Assembly: GCF_003610995.1 (NCBI RefSeq)
Contig: NZ_CP032543.1
Span: 620,001 to 684,000 of the forward strand
Direction of reading: 5' to 3'
Source of the DNA: Streptomyces griseus subsp. griseus
GTDB lineage: Bacteria; Actinomycetota; Actinomycetes; Streptomycetales; Streptomycetaceae
Length of the DNA: 64,000 nucleotides
In this document: piece by piece, positions 31,887 to 41,627 of the stretch
How positions within the stretch are numbered: the first letter of the stretch is position 1
Layout of the letters: the number at the start of each line of letters is the position of its first letter
Notes under the pieces: generated by a model
Seen by the model: only the letters and a program-made list of their open reading frames with translations
What the model was told of the DNA's origin: nothing
Databases searched by the model: none
Program-made: the position numbers and the translations under genes

Positions 31887-32498
31887 ATGCGACATCTCCG
31901 AGTAGGCGACCTGATGACGGACGAAGTGCTCACGGTCAGCTCGGCGACGCCATCAGCGACCGTCGCCAGCCTGTTCGCACGGCACGGCATCAACGGCGTC
32001 CCGGTGGTGGGCGAGGACGATCACGTCGTGGGGTTGGTCTCGGCGAGTGACTTGCTGAGTCGGTCGGCTGCCACGGTCGGCGGAATCATGTCCTCTCCGG
32101 CTGTCACCGTCTACGCGGAGCAGACGGCGGCGGAGGCCGCCCGGCTCATGGCCCGTCGTGGCTGTGAGCGGCTCCCTGTCATCGACGATGAGGAGCGCTT
32201 GGTCGGCATGGTGACCCGACGTGACCTCCTGGGCTTCTTTCTCCGGCCGGACGCCGAGGTGGTGCTGCGGATCCGGGACGGCATACTCGGCGAAATCTTG
32301 CGGGTACAGGCCGATGCCGTGCAGGTGCACGTGCTCGACGGTGTCGTCGTTCTCACGGGCAGACTGCCGCAGCAAAGCCTGATCCGAATCGCCCTCGCGC
32401 TCACCTCTCGAACCGAAGGAGTCGTCGCCGTGGTGAACCGCATCTCGGTAGAGACCGACGGCACGCATTCCCCGAAGAGACCGGAAACCGCTTCCTGA
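31887..32498 (+). CDS. CBS-domain pair with C-terminal BON domain (2 of 3)
   Basis: 203 residues: CBS1 LRVGDLMTDEVLTVSSATPS with GINGVPVVGEDDHVVGLVSA, CBS2 VGGIMSSPAVTVYAEQTAAE with GCERLPVIDDEERLVGMVTR, then a BON-like tail (VQVHVLDGVVVLTGRLPQ). ATG 31887 has GGAGG at 31873-31877; the frame upstream is non-coding. Divergent from the USP-ATPase-kinase operon and sharing its regulatory gap. Confidence 0.9.
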   Translation: MRHLRVGDLMTDEVLTVSSATPSATVASLFARHGINGVPVVGEDDHVVGLVSASDLLSRSAATVGGIMSSPAVTVYAEQTAAEAARLMARRGCERLPVIDDEERLVGMVTRRDLLGFFLRPDAEVVLRIRDGILGEILRVQADAVQVHVLDGVVVLTGRLPQQSLIRIALALTSRTEGVVAVVNRISVETDGTHSPKRPETAS

Positions 32499-32570
32499 TC
32501 CACCCTAGACAGGCTCCGGCGCCCCCTCTTCGGAGCACGAGGGCCATGACCGACACGAGACAGGAAGATC

Positions 32571-33563
32571 ATGCTGTCGATCGAGCAACGCATCACCGCC
32601 GCCGTCCCGTCGCTCGTCGAGGAGGCCGTGACCGCGCCGTCCATGCACAACGCGCAACCCTGGAAATTCGTCCACCGTTCCGGGACGAACCTCCTGTCTC
32701 TGTACGGAGACCCTGATCGGGCAATGCCCGTCGGCGACCCCGACCACCGTGGCCTGCACATCGGATGCGGGGCAGCGCTGCTGAACCTGCGGGTAGCCGC
32801 GGCACACCGCGGTTGGAAGCCCCTTGCCCAGCTTAGTCCCGACCACCGCGACCCATGGCGTCTCGCTGACGTCAGGCTGGAGGACTCCGGGAACACGGAC
32901 CCTCAACTGGCCGACCTGCATCCTGCCGTGCGGCGACGGCACACCAGTCGATATCCGTTCGCCGAAGAGGCGGTCGCACCCGAGATCCTGGACGAGTTGA
33001 GCGCGGCCGCACTCCTGGAGGGGGCGCGGCTCATCGTTCCCGGAGTCTGGCACGCCGACGCCGTCCTGGACTTGGTACACGACGCGGAGCTCTACGAATC
33101 AGCCAACGAAGCCATGAGAGCCGAGATCATCACGTGGACCCGCACGGGCAAAGCCGGGGAGGGCCCGGACACCGAGGGCGTCCCCTCGTACGCCTTCGGT
33201 CCACGTCAGCACGGGGTGACGGCCCCGGTGCGGGATTTCGACGTGCCACGAAGCTCACGGGACCGGGCGTCCGCCACCTTCGAAGAGCGACCGCAGATCG
33301 CCTTGCTGGGGACGAGGTCAGACCTCGCTGCGGACTGGCTCAGGGCAGGTCAGGCCATGGAGCGGATCCTCCTGCAGGCCACTCTCGACGGGCTTGCGAC
33401 CTCCGTGATCTCGCAGCCCCTGGAATGGCCCGAGCTTCGGCACCTGACGCGTGACCCGAACTCCACGATGGGCTTCGTGCAAATGATCATCCGGTTCGGG
33501 TATGGGCCGTCAGGCCCGGAAACGCCGAGACGACCCGTCACGGAGATTCTGGAGATCATTTGA
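32571..33563 (+). CDS. Acg-family FMN-binding nitroreductase-like protein
   Basis: 330 residues. The nitroreductase-like fold with SLVEEAVTAPSMHNAQPWKF near the start and PVGDPDHRGLHIGCGAALLN are hallmarks of the Acg family. Members bind and may sequester FMN; mycobacterial Acg (Rv2032) and its relatives belong to the DosR regulon. ATG 32571 has AGGA 5 nt upstream. It follows the CBS-BON gene by 72 nt in the same direction. Confidence 0.87.
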   Translation: MLSIEQRITAAVPSLVEEAVTAPSMHNAQPWKFVHRSGTNLLSLYGDPDRAMPVGDPDHRGLHIGCGAALLNLRVAAAHRGWKPLAQLSPDHRDPWRLADVRLEDSGNTDPQLADLHPAVRRRHTSRYPFAEEAVAPEILDELSAAALLEGARLIVPGVWHADAVLDLVHDAELYESANEAMRAEIITWTRTGKAGEGPDTEGVPSYAFGPRQHGVTAPVRDFDVPRSSRDRASATFEERPQIALLGTRSDLAADWLRAGQAMERILLQATLDGLATSVISQPLEWPELRHLTRDPNSTMGFVQMIIRFGYGPSGPETPRRPVTEILEII

Positions 33564-33592
33564 CAACGGCACTCGCCCGGTGCTGTCTACGC

Positions 33593-36004
33593 TCATTTCG
33601 GGGATTCCTGAAGCGGCAGATGAAACCAGTGCTCCCTCCCCGGCAGCACCGCTACCCTTCTGCCCTCCGGGAGCAGCACCACGAGTGGACCCTGAGGCGG
33701 AGAGGGAACGCTGATGCCGATGCGCCCAGGGAGCAGCCGGATCCGCACCCCACTGTGTCCCCGGAAGCACAAAGTGAAGGAGAATCGAGGAATCTCTCTG
33801 AGGGCCACGGGGTCTATACGCAGACCCTCCTCACCGGCTTCCAGACCCGTGATGCCTCGCTCGACCAGATCAAGTGTGCCCGCCATGGCACCGAGATGGA
33901 TGCCCTCGCCGGTCGTCCCGCCCTGAAGGTCGGCCACGTCGCTCAGAAGTGCCTCCTCCACGTACCTCCAGGCCTCCGGGCCCTTCTGACGTGCAAGTAC
34001 CCAGCCGTGCACCAGACTGCTGAGCGTCGACCCGTGACTGGTGCGCGGCAGGTAATAGGCGACTGTCCCGTTCCAGATCTCGTCGTCGAGCCGGTAGCCG
34101 AGACGGCCGAAGAGAGCGGTCAGGTCGGCGGGCCGGAAGAGATGGCCGAGCATGAGAGCGTCGGCTTGCTTGGACGCTTGGTAGTTGTTGACCGAATCAC
34201 CCTCCGCCTCCAGGATCCGGTCCAGTCTCCGGATATCGGCGTAGCGGCGCCGATAGCGCTCCCAGTCGAGTTCCTTCAGGTCCCCGAAACCCTCGAACTG
34301 GCTCAGCACACCGTCATGAAAGGGCACGTAAAGGCGGCGGGAGACGTCCTCCCAGCGCGCATGCTCCTCCGCGTCGATCGCCAGTCGCTCCGCGAGCTCC
34401 TCACGCCTGGCATCGGGCAGGGCGTCGAAGACCTCCAGGGCCCGGGCCAGGACCCATGCGGCCATCGCGTTGGTGTAGGCGTTGTCGTCGATGCCCGGCC
34501 GGTCCGCGCCCGGATACGCGTCGTGGTACTCGTCGGGGCCGACCACCCCCCGCAGCCGGTAGCGGCCACGGCCGGGATCGAAGGCCGCCGTGCTCGCCCA
34601 GTACCGGGCCACCTCCAGCAGGATGTCCGCCCCGGCCGCGTGGAGGAACCCTGGATCACCCGCCGCCTGTGCGTACCGCCAGGCGTTGAGCGCCACCGCG
34701 GACCCCACATGGCGCTGGAGGTGCGAATGGTCCGGCAGCCACCGGCCGGAGACGGGATTGAGGTGCATCGCCTGGGTTTCTTCATGGCCGGAACTGGCAC
34801 TCTGCCAGGGGTACATGGCTCCACGCGCCCCGGCACGTCGGGCAGCCGCTCGGGCTGCGGGCAGCCGCCTGTGGCGGTACATGAGCATCGCTCGGGCGAC
34901 TTCGGGGAAATGAAGGGTGAGATAGGGCAGGACGAAGAGTTCGTCCCAGAACACATGGCCCCGGTACGCCTCTCCGTGCAGCCCGCGGGCCGGCACTCCG
35001 ACATCGAGCTCCGCCGTGTGCGGCGACAGGGTCTGCAGCAGATGGAACAGGTGCAGGCGCAGCACGTGCCCGCTCTCCCCGGGTACGTGCAGCTCCGCCT
35101 GGTTCCACATGCGCTGCCACGCAGACCTGTGCGACCGGAGCTGTCGGCCGAAAACGGGGGCGTGGGCGAGGCACTCCAGCGCTGCGGCCAGCGGGTCACC
35201 GGCGGGGCGGTCGAGTGAGGTGTGCAGGGCGACCGTCTTGGTGACCGTCACCGAACTGCTGGGGGAAACCGGGAGCATGAACCGCTGCACGGCAGCACGG
35301 GCGGCGTGAACGTACTCGGCAGGTCGTGCCGGGCTGGAGGTGGTGCGGACGGCGAGAGCCAGGTGGACGGCCGACTGGACAGTCCGGCAGGTGAGCCAGG
35401 CGACTCCCCCGGGCTCCGCTCCCTTGCGGTGTTCGGTGAGGTGCTGCCCGTCGAGGTCGCCGTAGCGTTCCACTCCGGCATTGGTGACAGCGCCGTCGAG
35501 AATCGACTCGACCTCGAGGCGACCGGCCCAGCCGTAGGCTCTGAACGCGCTGCGCTGAGCGGCCAGGCAATCGGTTCCCATGTGGACGAACCGCTGATGG
35601 GTGACGCGCAGACCGCGCCCCGCACCGTCTCGGTAGAGCAGACGGCGGGTGAGGACACCGGCTCGTAGGTCCAGATGCGTGGTGCAACGTCTCAGTTCGG
35701 CGGAGTCCGGCGTGAGCCACTGCCCGGGTGGTCCGTCTTCGGGCAGGCAGCGATAGCGCACCAGCGTCCAGTTCGGAAGGTTGACCAGGTCCTCGTTCTC
35801 CACCGTCCTCCCGGCGACGGTGGATGAGAGGCGGTCGTAGCAGCCGGCCAGATAGGTCCCCGGATAGTGCGCGTCGTCCGCCGCGCATTCCGGAGCGCTG
35901 CCCCGCGTGGCGAATCTGCCGTTGCCGACGGTGCAGAGGGCCTCGACCAGCCGCTCCGTGTGCGGGTCATAGGCGGAGTAGTTCCAGCTCCAGGCGTCGT
36001 TCAT
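33593..36004 (-). CDS. Glycoside hydrolase family 65 protein (trehalose/disaccharide hydrolase or phosphorylase)
   Basis: 803 residues with the GH65 order: N-terminal beta-sandwich, (alpha/alpha)6 barrel and C-terminal sheet. The catalytic acid lies in GVVGPDEYHDAYPGADRPGI, and WDELFVLPYLTLHFPEV and NYQASKQADALMLGHLF are family blocks. ATG 36004 overlaps the TGA of the HAD gene (36001-36004). In M. tuberculosis OtsB1 a HAD phosphatase and a GH65 module are fused in one DosR-regulon protein; here they are adjacent genes. Phosphorylase and hydrolase activities cannot be told apart by reading. Confidence 0.88.
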   Translation of the reverse strand: MNDAWSWNYSAYDPHTERLVEALCTVGNGRFATRGSAPECAADDAHYPGTYLAGCYDRLSSTVAGRTVENEDLVNLPNWTLVRYRCLPEDGPPGQWLTPDSAELRRCTTHLDLRAGVLTRRLLYRDGAGRGLRVTHQRFVHMGTDCLAAQRSAFRAYGWAGRLEVESILDGAVTNAGVERYGDLDGQHLTEHRKGAEPGGVAWLTCRTVQSAVHLALAVRTTSSPARPAEYVHAARAAVQRFMLPVSPSSSVTVTKTVALHTSLDRPAGDPLAAALECLAHAPVFGRQLRSHRSAWQRMWNQAELHVPGESGHVLRLHLFHLLQTLSPHTAELDVGVPARGLHGEAYRGHVFWDELFVLPYLTLHFPEVARAMLMYRHRRLPAARAAARRAGARGAMYPWQSASSGHEETQAMHLNPVSGRWLPDHSHLQRHVGSAVALNAWRYAQAAGDPGFLHAAGADILLEVARYWASTAAFDPGRGRYRLRGVVGPDEYHDAYPGADRPGIDDNAYTNAMAAWVLARALEVFDALPDARREELAERLAIDAEEHARWEDVSRRLYVPFHDGVLSQFEGFGDLKELDWERYRRRYADIRRLDRILEAEGDSVNNYQASKQADALMLGHLFRPADLTALFGRLGYRLDDEIWNGTVAYYLPRTSHGSTLSSLVHGWVLARQKGPEAWRYVEEALLSDVADLQGGTTGEGIHLGAMAGTLDLVERGITGLEAGEEGLRIDPVALREIPRFSFTLCFRGHSGVRIRLLPGRIGISVPSPPQGPLVVLLPEGRRVAVLPGREHWFHLPLQESPK

Positions 36005-36834
36005 GGACGTTCCGCCCGAAGCTCGTCGACGAGAGCGGCAAGGTCGCGCAGCACGACATCCGCCCCCATGGTGTGCAGCGCGACGGCCCTGCCGGCGCTC
36101 GGTGTCCGGTCCAGCCCGACGACGAGACCGAAGCCGCCACGGCGGCCCGCGGCCACCCCCGCCTCCGCGTCCTCGACCACTGCGGCTTCGGCCGGGCGCA
36201 GCCCCATCCGGGAAGCGGCCTCCAGGAACAGCGCGGGATCCGGTTTGCCGGGAAGCCCGAGGCGTGCGACGTCCCTGCCGTCGACCACGGCGTCGAAAAA
36301 GCCGATGATGCCTGCCGCCTCCAGCAGGTCCCCGGCATGCCGTGAGGCGGAGGCTGCGGCGCACCGAACTCCCTTGGCGCGAAGGGATCGCAGCGCGGGA
36401 GCCACATCGTCGAATACGGGAACCGCCCGGGTCGAGAGCATATGGGTGAAGGCCTGCTCCTTGGCGGCGGCGACCGCCCAGATGCTGGTGCAGCCGGGCT
36501 GGTCGTCCGGTGCGCCCGCCGGCAGCACGATGCCTCGGTCCTCCAGGAAGGCGCGGGCTCCGTCAAGCCGTGCTTTGCCGTCCACGAGGCGTCGGTACTC
36601 CGCATCCGCGTCGAAGGGAGGCTGTCGCAGGTCGTCGGGCCGCAGCTTCTCGATGCAGTGGTCGAACGCGACTTTCCAGGCAGCGGCGTGTAGGGAAGCG
36701 GAATCGAGCAGCACACCGTCGGTGTCGAAGACGACGCCGCGTGTGCCGGGAGCGGCACCGGTCGCGGTTCCCGCGCCGCTCTCCTCGGAGGGTGACGGCG
36801 GCAGGTGAGGCATCCGTGGGTCACTGCGGGGCAT
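36001..36834 (-). CDS. HAD-family phosphatase/beta-phosphoglucomutase-like protein
   Basis: 277 residues. HAD motif I GVVFDTDGVLLDS (residues 33-45; both aspartates present), motif II ASASRH, motif III GKPDPALFLEA and motif IV VVEDAEAGVAAG. The subfamily matches beta-phosphoglucomutases, which convert the beta-glucose-1-phosphate released by GH65 phosphorylases, fitting its coupling to the GH65 gene. GTG/ATG choice: ATG 36834 has GAAGG about 9 nt upstream and overlaps the ADH stop by 14 nt; ATG 36813 is the alternative. Confidence 0.85.
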   Translation of the reverse strand: MPRSDPRMPHLPPSPSEESGAGTATGAAPGTRGVVFDTDGVLLDSASLHAAAWKVAFDHCIEKLRPDDLRQPPFDADAEYRRLVDGKARLDGARAFLEDRGIVLPAGAPDDQPGCTSIWAVAAAKEQAFTHMLSTRAVPVFDDVAPALRSLRAKGVRCAAASASRHAGDLLEAAGIIGFFDAVVDGRDVARLGLPGKPDPALFLEAASRMGLRPAEAAVVEDAEAGVAAGRRGGFGLVVGLDRTPSAGRAVALHTMGADVVLRDLAALVDELRAERP

Positions 36835-37864
36835 GGAGGGCGACCTTCAAGGCTCCGGTGTCCGCCGCCCGGGAGAACACGTCATACGCCTCCTCCATCT
36901 CCTCCAGTTCGAACCGGTGCGTGACCAACTCGGCCGATGGCAGCCTGCCGTTCGCCAGCATCCGCAGCAGCATGGGAGTCGATGCGGTGTCCACCAGTCC
37001 TGTGGTGATGGTGACGTCCTTGATCCAGAGATCCTCCAGGTGGAGGGTGGCAGGTTTGCCGTGAACACCGATGTTGGCGACCCGGCCGCCGGGCCGGACC
37101 ATCCGGGTGCACGTCTCGAAGGTCTCTGGTACGCCGACCGCTTCCATGACCACATCAGCCCCCAGCCCGTCCGTGAGGTCCGCGACGAGTTGCCCAGGCT
37201 CCTCGTCGGCACGGACGGTGGCTGCGGCGCCGAGAGATCGGGCCGCCTTCAGCCGGGCGTCCGCGAGGTCGACCGCGATGACCCGCTCGGGCGAGTAGAG
37301 ACGGGAGGTGGCGATGGCGGCCAGACCGATCGGGCCTGCGCCGACCACGACGACGGTGTCACCCGGGCTCACGCCGCCGTTGCGGACACCGACCTCGTAG
37401 GCGGTGGGGAAGATGTCCGCCAGGAGGACGGCGTCGACGCTGTCGACGGAATGGGGTAGCGGATAGACCGAGAGGTCGGCGAACGGCACACGGACATACT
37501 CCGCCTGTGTGCCGTCGATGGTGTGGCCGAGCACCCAGCCGCCTCCGCCCCGGCACTGTCCGTAGCGGGCTTCCCGGCAGTAGCGGCACCTCCCGCAGGC
37601 AGAAATGCAGGAGACCAGCACCCGATCCCCCGGCCGTACGGTCCGTACATCGCCGCCGGCCTCCACCACGGTGCCCACCGCTTCGTGGCCCAGCACCCGC
37701 CCCGGCGTCACTTCGGGCACGTCACCCTTGACGATATGCAGATCGGTACCACAGATAGTGACCGCTTCGACACGCACGATGACATCGGCGGCGTCCTCGA
37801 TGTCCGGATCGGGAACATCCCGCCAGGTCGTGCGGCCCGGTTCCTCAAAGACGAGTGCCTTCAT
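36821..37864 (-). CDS. Zinc-dependent alcohol dehydrogenase (MDR superfamily)
   Basis: 347 residues. Catalytic zinc ligands in [19 protein letters not shown] and [10 protein letters not shown], the structural zinc lobe [19 protein letters not shown], and the NAD-binding motif [15 protein letters not shown]. Resembles alcohol/polyol dehydrogenases of the ADH class-III-like bacterial group. ATG 37864 follows AGGAAGAGG. It is first in the operon ADH-HAD-GH65, and its promoter gap (37865-38037) is shared with the divergent beta-CASP gene. Confidence 0.9.
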   Translation of the reverse strand: MKALVFEEPGRTTWRDVPDPDIEDAADVIVRVEAVTICGTDLHIVKGDVPEVTPGRVLGHEAVGTVVEAGGDVRTVRPGDRVLVSCISACGRCRYCREARYGQCRGGGGWVLGHTIDGTQAEYVRVPFADLSVYPLPHSVDSVDAVLLADIFPTAYEVGVRNGGVSPGDTVVVVGAGPIGLAAIATSRLYSPERVIAVDLADARLKAARSLGAAATVRADEEPGQLVADLTDGLGADVVMEAVGVPETFETCTRMVRPGGRVANIGVHGKPATLHLEDLWIKDVTITTGLVDTASTPMLLRMLANGRLPSAELVTHRFELEEMEEAYDVFSRAADTGALKVALHAPQ

Positions 37865-37936
37865 GGCATGGCCTCTTCCTTGCCTCAGTTCCACGGAGTC
37901 GCTTCCAGACTGACTCCGCCGACCAGTGGCCCGCAT

Positions 37937-37952
37937 GGGCCGGTCGGTACCC
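37937..37952. promoter_or_regulatory. DevR-like box in the ADH/beta-CASP promoter gap
   Basis: GGGCCGGTCGGTACCC, flanked by AT on both sides so that ATGGG/CCCAT form the outer arms. It has one extra base compared with the 15-bp form of the other boxes. Centre about 80 bp from the ADH start and 94 bp from the beta-CASP start. Confidence 0.4.
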
Positions 37953-38037
37953 ATCAGAGCCCCTGCCAGGCCCTGATGTCCTGGAGTACCGATGGGACAG
38001 TGGGAGTGCGCCCCGCACCGACAGCAAGGGGAACTCC

Positions 38038-39465
38038 ATGTCGCAGCCGACGCCGCCACCCGTCTCCCCGGCTTCCCGTGCGGCACTGCTCACGTTCCTC
38101 GGTGCCACGAGCACCGTGACCGGCAGCAAGTTCTTGATCGAGAGCGACCACGCCCGCATCCTCGTCGACTGCGGGCTCTTCCAGGGTTTCGCCGATCTGC
38201 GCCGCCGCAACTGGGAGAAGTTCGCCCGGCCCCCGGCCGACATCCACGCGGTCGTGGTCACCCACGCCCATCTCGATCACTGCGGGTATCTCCCCCGCCT
38301 CGTCCGGCAGGGCTTCCGCGGCCCGATCCTCATGAGCGCCGACACGGCACGGCTCGCCGAGATCGTTTTGCGCGACAGCGCCAGGCTGCAGATGGAATCG
38401 GCCCAGCACGCGAACACCCACGGCTGGTCCAAACACCGCCCCGCCAAGCCGCTGTACGACGACGCCGACGTGGAGAAGACGTTGAGCTTCTTCGATCCCG
38501 TGGCGGTCGGCAGCGACGTCGAGATCATGGCGGGCACCCGCCTCACACTGCACCGCGGAGGCCACATCCTTGGCTCCGCCTGGGCACGTCTCACCCTGGA
38601 GGACGGTCACGCATTGGCGGTGTCCGGCGATCTGGGACGCCCGGGTCACCCTCTGCTGCTTCCCCCGGAGCCGTTCTCCGGCGCCGACGTACTGCTGGTG
38701 GAGAGCACCTACGGCGACCGCCGGCACGCCCCCACCGAGAGTCGCGCTGCATTCGCCTCGACGATAGGACGCACCCTCGCACGAGGTGGCACCGTCGTCA
38801 TCCCTGCCTTCGCCATCGACCGGACCGAGGTCGTCCTCCACGAGCTCGTCGAGCTACGCGCGGCCGGCGTCCTGCCGGCAGCGGTACCCGTGTACGTCGA
38901 CAGCCCCATGGCCCTCGCGGCGCTGGACGTCTACCGGCAAGCGGTGCGGGACCGGTCGCCGGAGCTCAGACCGGACGTTATGGACCAAGGCGCGGGAGCT
39001 CTGAGCCCTGACCCGTTCCTGGCGGCCCGCACGGTCCAGGAGTCCATCGCCATCAACAGCACGCACGGCCCGTGCGTCATCGTCTCCTCGGCCGGAATGG
39101 CCACAGGCGGCCGAGTCCTGCACCACCTGCGCCGGCTGTTGCCCGACCCGCGCAACACCGTCGTCGTCGTCGGCTTCGCCGCAGCCGGAACCCGCGCCAG
39201 AGACCTGGTGAACGGCGTACCCGCGCTCAAGATGTTCGGCGAGTACATCCCCGTCCGCGCCGAAGTGGCAGATGTTCCGCACTTCTCGGCACACGCCGAC
39301 GGGAGTCAGATCCTCGACTGGCTGCGCGGCGCCCCGCCCCCGCACACGACGTACGTGGTACACGGCGAGCCGTCGGCCGCCGAGACGCTGCGCGCCCGTA
39401 TTTCCGACGAGCTCGGCTGGACCGCCGTCGTCCCACGCTCCGGAGAAGCCGTGCTGGTCCGATGA
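38038..39465 (+). CDS. Beta-CASP metallo-beta-lactamase RNase-like protein
   Basis: 475 residues. MBL motif [14 protein letters not shown] near residue 75, [24 protein letters not shown] and [10 protein letters not shown], a beta-CASP insert ([20 protein letters not shown]) and the C-terminal RNA-specificity domain with [17 protein letters not shown] and [14 protein letters not shown]. This is the CPSF-100/73-like exonuclease fold rather than RNase J. ATG 38038 has AAGGGG 6 nt upstream. Likely RNA processing or decay under stress. It leads a run with the CBS-BON and pncB genes. Confidence 0.88.
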   Translation: MSQPTPPPVSPASRAALLTFLGATSTVTGSKFLIESDHARILVDCGLFQGFADLRRRNWEKFARPPADIHAVVVTHAHLDHCGYLPRLVRQGFRGPILMSADTARLAEIVLRDSARLQMESAQHANTHGWSKHRPAKPLYDDADVEKTLSFFDPVAVGSDVEIMAGTRLTLHRGGHILGSAWARLTLEDGHALAVSGDLGRPGHPLLLPPEPFSGADVLLVESTYGDRRHAPTESRAAFASTIGRTLARGGTVVIPAFAIDRTEVVLHELVELRAAGVLPAAVPVYVDSPMALAALDVYRQAVRDRSPELRPDVMDQGAGALSPDPFLAARTVQESIAINSTHGPCVIVSSAGMATGGRVLHHLRRLLPDPRNTVVVVGFAAAGTRARDLVNGVPALKMFGEYIPVRAEVADVPHFSAHADGSQILDWLRGAPPPHTTYVVHGEPSAAETLRARISDELGWTAVVPRSGEAVLVR

Positions 39466-39535
39466 CCGAATGCGATAACGGCCCGGCCCCACGCGTTCAC
39501 ACCGCTGACCTGCGGCCGTCTTACAGGAGAGGATC

Positions 39536-40186
39536 ATGACTCCACACCCGTACACCGTGGCCGACGTCATGACGAGGAAGGTCATCGCAGTCGCGCGGAC
39601 GGCGTCGTTCAAGGACATCGTGACCGCGATGTCGCGGTGGTCCGTCAGTGCTCTCCCGGTCGTCGAAGGGGAAGGCCATGTCGTGGGGGTGGTCTCGGAG
39701 GCCGACCTGCTACCGAAGGAGGAGTTCCACGAGCGGAGTCCTGGCCTCCTGGAACAGATGCACCGCCTCGACGCCACAGCCAAGGCAGGCTCCCTGACCG
39801 CCGAGGACCTGATGACACGGCCGGCCCTGACCATCGGCCCGGACGCAACTCTGCCACAGGCCGCCCGGCTGATGGCGACCCGCGGAGTGAAACGCCTGCC
39901 GGTCGTCGAGGGGGACGTCCTCAGGGGCATCGTCAGCAGGTCGGACCTGCTGAAGGTCTTCCTCAGGCCCGACGACGAGATCGCCGAGGACGTACGGGAG
40001 CAGGTGGTCGCGCGGCTCTTCCCTGTATCGCAGCAGAAGGTGAGCGTCCAGGCCGATGCGGGCGTCGTGACAATGTCCGGCGTGGTGAGGGAGGCACGCC
40101 TGATCCCGGTGGCAGCCCGTCTAGCACGGGCATGCGCAGGAGTGGTCGACGTTCGGTGCGAGCTGACCGCCGCCGAAACCCGGTGA
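39536..40186 (+). CDS. CBS-domain pair with C-terminal BON domain (3 of 3)
   Basis: 216 residues: CBS1 TVADVMTRKVIAVARTAS with SALPVVEGEGHVVGVVSEAD, CBS2 AEDLMTRPALTIGPDATLPQ, and BON tail VSVQADAGVVTMSGVVREAR. Closest in layout to the copy at 24791 (same LPKEEF/LHKEAL-type insert after CBS1). AGGAGAGG lies 4 nt before ATG 39536. It sits between the beta-CASP and pncB genes in one direction. Confidence 0.9.
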   Translation: MTPHPYTVADVMTRKVIAVARTASFKDIVTAMSRWSVSALPVVEGEGHVVGVVSEADLLPKEEFHERSPGLLEQMHRLDATAKAGSLTAEDLMTRPALTIGPDATLPQAARLMATRGVKRLPVVEGDVLRGIVSRSDLLKVFLRPDDEIAEDVREQVVARLFPVSQQKVSVQADAGVVTMSGVVREARLIPVAARLARACAGVVDVRCELTAAETR

Positions 40187-40238
40187 CCGGCACCCGTGCC
40201 GCCGTGCACACCTCTGATGGGAGGCGCATGCTCGAAGC

Positions 40239-41627
40239 ATGTCCCAGGTGACCACGACAGATCTGTACGAGGTCACGATGGCCCTGTCCTACGTGCATGA
40301 GGGCATGCAGGCACCTGCCACGTTCAGCCTCTTCGCGAGAAACCTGCCTCCCGGACGGGGATTCCTCGTCGCGGCGGGGCTAGAACCCGCACTCGACTAC
40401 CTTTCCGGGTTCCGGGTCGAGGCGTCGGACGCGAACGAGTTCGCGTCCGTGCTCCACCTCCCGCCCGAGGACCTCGCGCCGCTGCGAGGACTGGCTTTCG
40501 GCGGCCAGGTCCGGGCTGTTCCCGAGGGACGGCTGGTCTTCGCAGGAGAGCCGTTGCTCGAGGTCACCGCCCCGCTGCCGCAGGCCCAGTTGGTGGAGAC
40601 GTACCTCTTGTCGTTGGTCTGTCATGAGACGGCGGTCGCCGCCAAGGCCGGACGGTGCGTCCTTGCGGCGGCGGGACGTCCACTCGTCGATTTCTCCCTG
40701 CGGCGGTGCCACGGTCCGGAAGCAGGCTCCCAAGCCGCCCGGTTGTGCGCCATGGTGGGCTTCGCGGGCACCAGCAACGTCGCCGCCGCGGCCCGGTACG
40801 GTATCGACGCGTCCGGCACCATGGCTCACTCCTACATCGAGTGCTTCCGCTCCGAGGAAGAGGCCTTTCGGGCTTTCGCCCGAACTCACCGGGGGCCCCT
40901 GACCTTCCTGGTCGACACGTACGACACCGACCGGGGGGTGGAGACCGCCGCCCGGGTCCTTTCGGACCTGGCGCGCGGCCCGGGGTGTGGCATCCGGCTG
41001 GACAGCGGCGATCTCGGGCTGCTCGCGCGCAGGGCCCGCGAGACGCTTGACGCGGCCGGGCTGCGAGACGTGAGGATCATCGCGAGTGGAGGTCTGGACG
41101 AGTACGGGGTCGACGCCCTGGTGCGCGGCGGAGCACCCATTGACGTCTTCGCCCTGGGTACACGCGTCGGTGTCGCCGCCGACGCGCCCTATCTCGACGC
41201 TGCGTACAAGCTGGTCGAGTACGACGGCACACCGGTCATGAAGCTCTCCTCGGCCAAGGTCACCGCTCCCGCGCCCAAGCAGGTGTTCCGTGGTCCAGGT
41301 CTCCAGGACGTCATCGGCCTGGAGACCGAAGAGCCGCCCGCAGACACGGAGCCGCTGCTTCGGACGGTCATGCGTGACGGGGTGCGGAGCGGGCCGCCCG
41401 ATGATCTGGGCGCGGCCCGTGCACGGTTCGAAGCCGACCTCGCCGAACTGCCGCCGGACGCCCGGCGCGTCGAAGAGCCTGTGCCACCGGTGCCACGGTC
41501 CTCGGCGCGGCTGGAGGAGGTCACCGCGCAGGTGCGGGAGCGGCTCGCGTCACGGAGGCATCATGGCCGGCCGGAGGAGCGTACCGGGCCGACCGGCTCT
41601 GCCGATCCCGCGTCCGGCCGGCTGTGA
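40239..41627 (+). CDS. pncB: Nicotinate phosphoribosyltransferase
   Basis: Makes nicotinate mononucleotide from nicotinate and PRPP in NAD salvage. 462 residues. [18 protein letters not shown] is the family N-terminus; [37 protein letters not shown] and the phosphate-binding stretch [17 protein letters not shown] are all present. The last 70 residues are charged and less conserved. M. tuberculosis pncB2 (Rv0573c) is in the DosR regulon. The 3' end overlaps the convergent ATPase gene by 67 bp. A GGGAGG lies 14 nt before the ATG, rather far. Confidence 0.9.
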   Translation: MSQVTTTDLYEVTMALSYVHEGMQAPATFSLFARNLPPGRGFLVAAGLEPALDYLSGFRVEASDANEFASVLHLPPEDLAPLRGLAFGGQVRAVPEGRLVFAGEPLLEVTAPLPQAQLVETYLLSLVCHETAVAAKAGRCVLAAAGRPLVDFSLRRCHGPEAGSQAARLCAMVGFAGTSNVAAAARYGIDASGTMAHSYIECFRSEEEAFRAFARTHRGPLTFLVDTYDTDRGVETAARVLSDLARGPGCGIRLDSGDLGLLARRARETLDAAGLRDVRIIASGGLDEYGVDALVRGGAPIDVFALGTRVGVAADAPYLDAAYKLVEYDGTPVMKLSSAKVTAPAPKQVFRGPGLQDVIGLETEEPPADTEPLLRTVMRDGVRSGPPDDLGAARARFEADLAELPPDARRVEEPVPPVPRSSARLEEVTAQVRERLASRRHHGRPEERTGPTGSADPASGRL

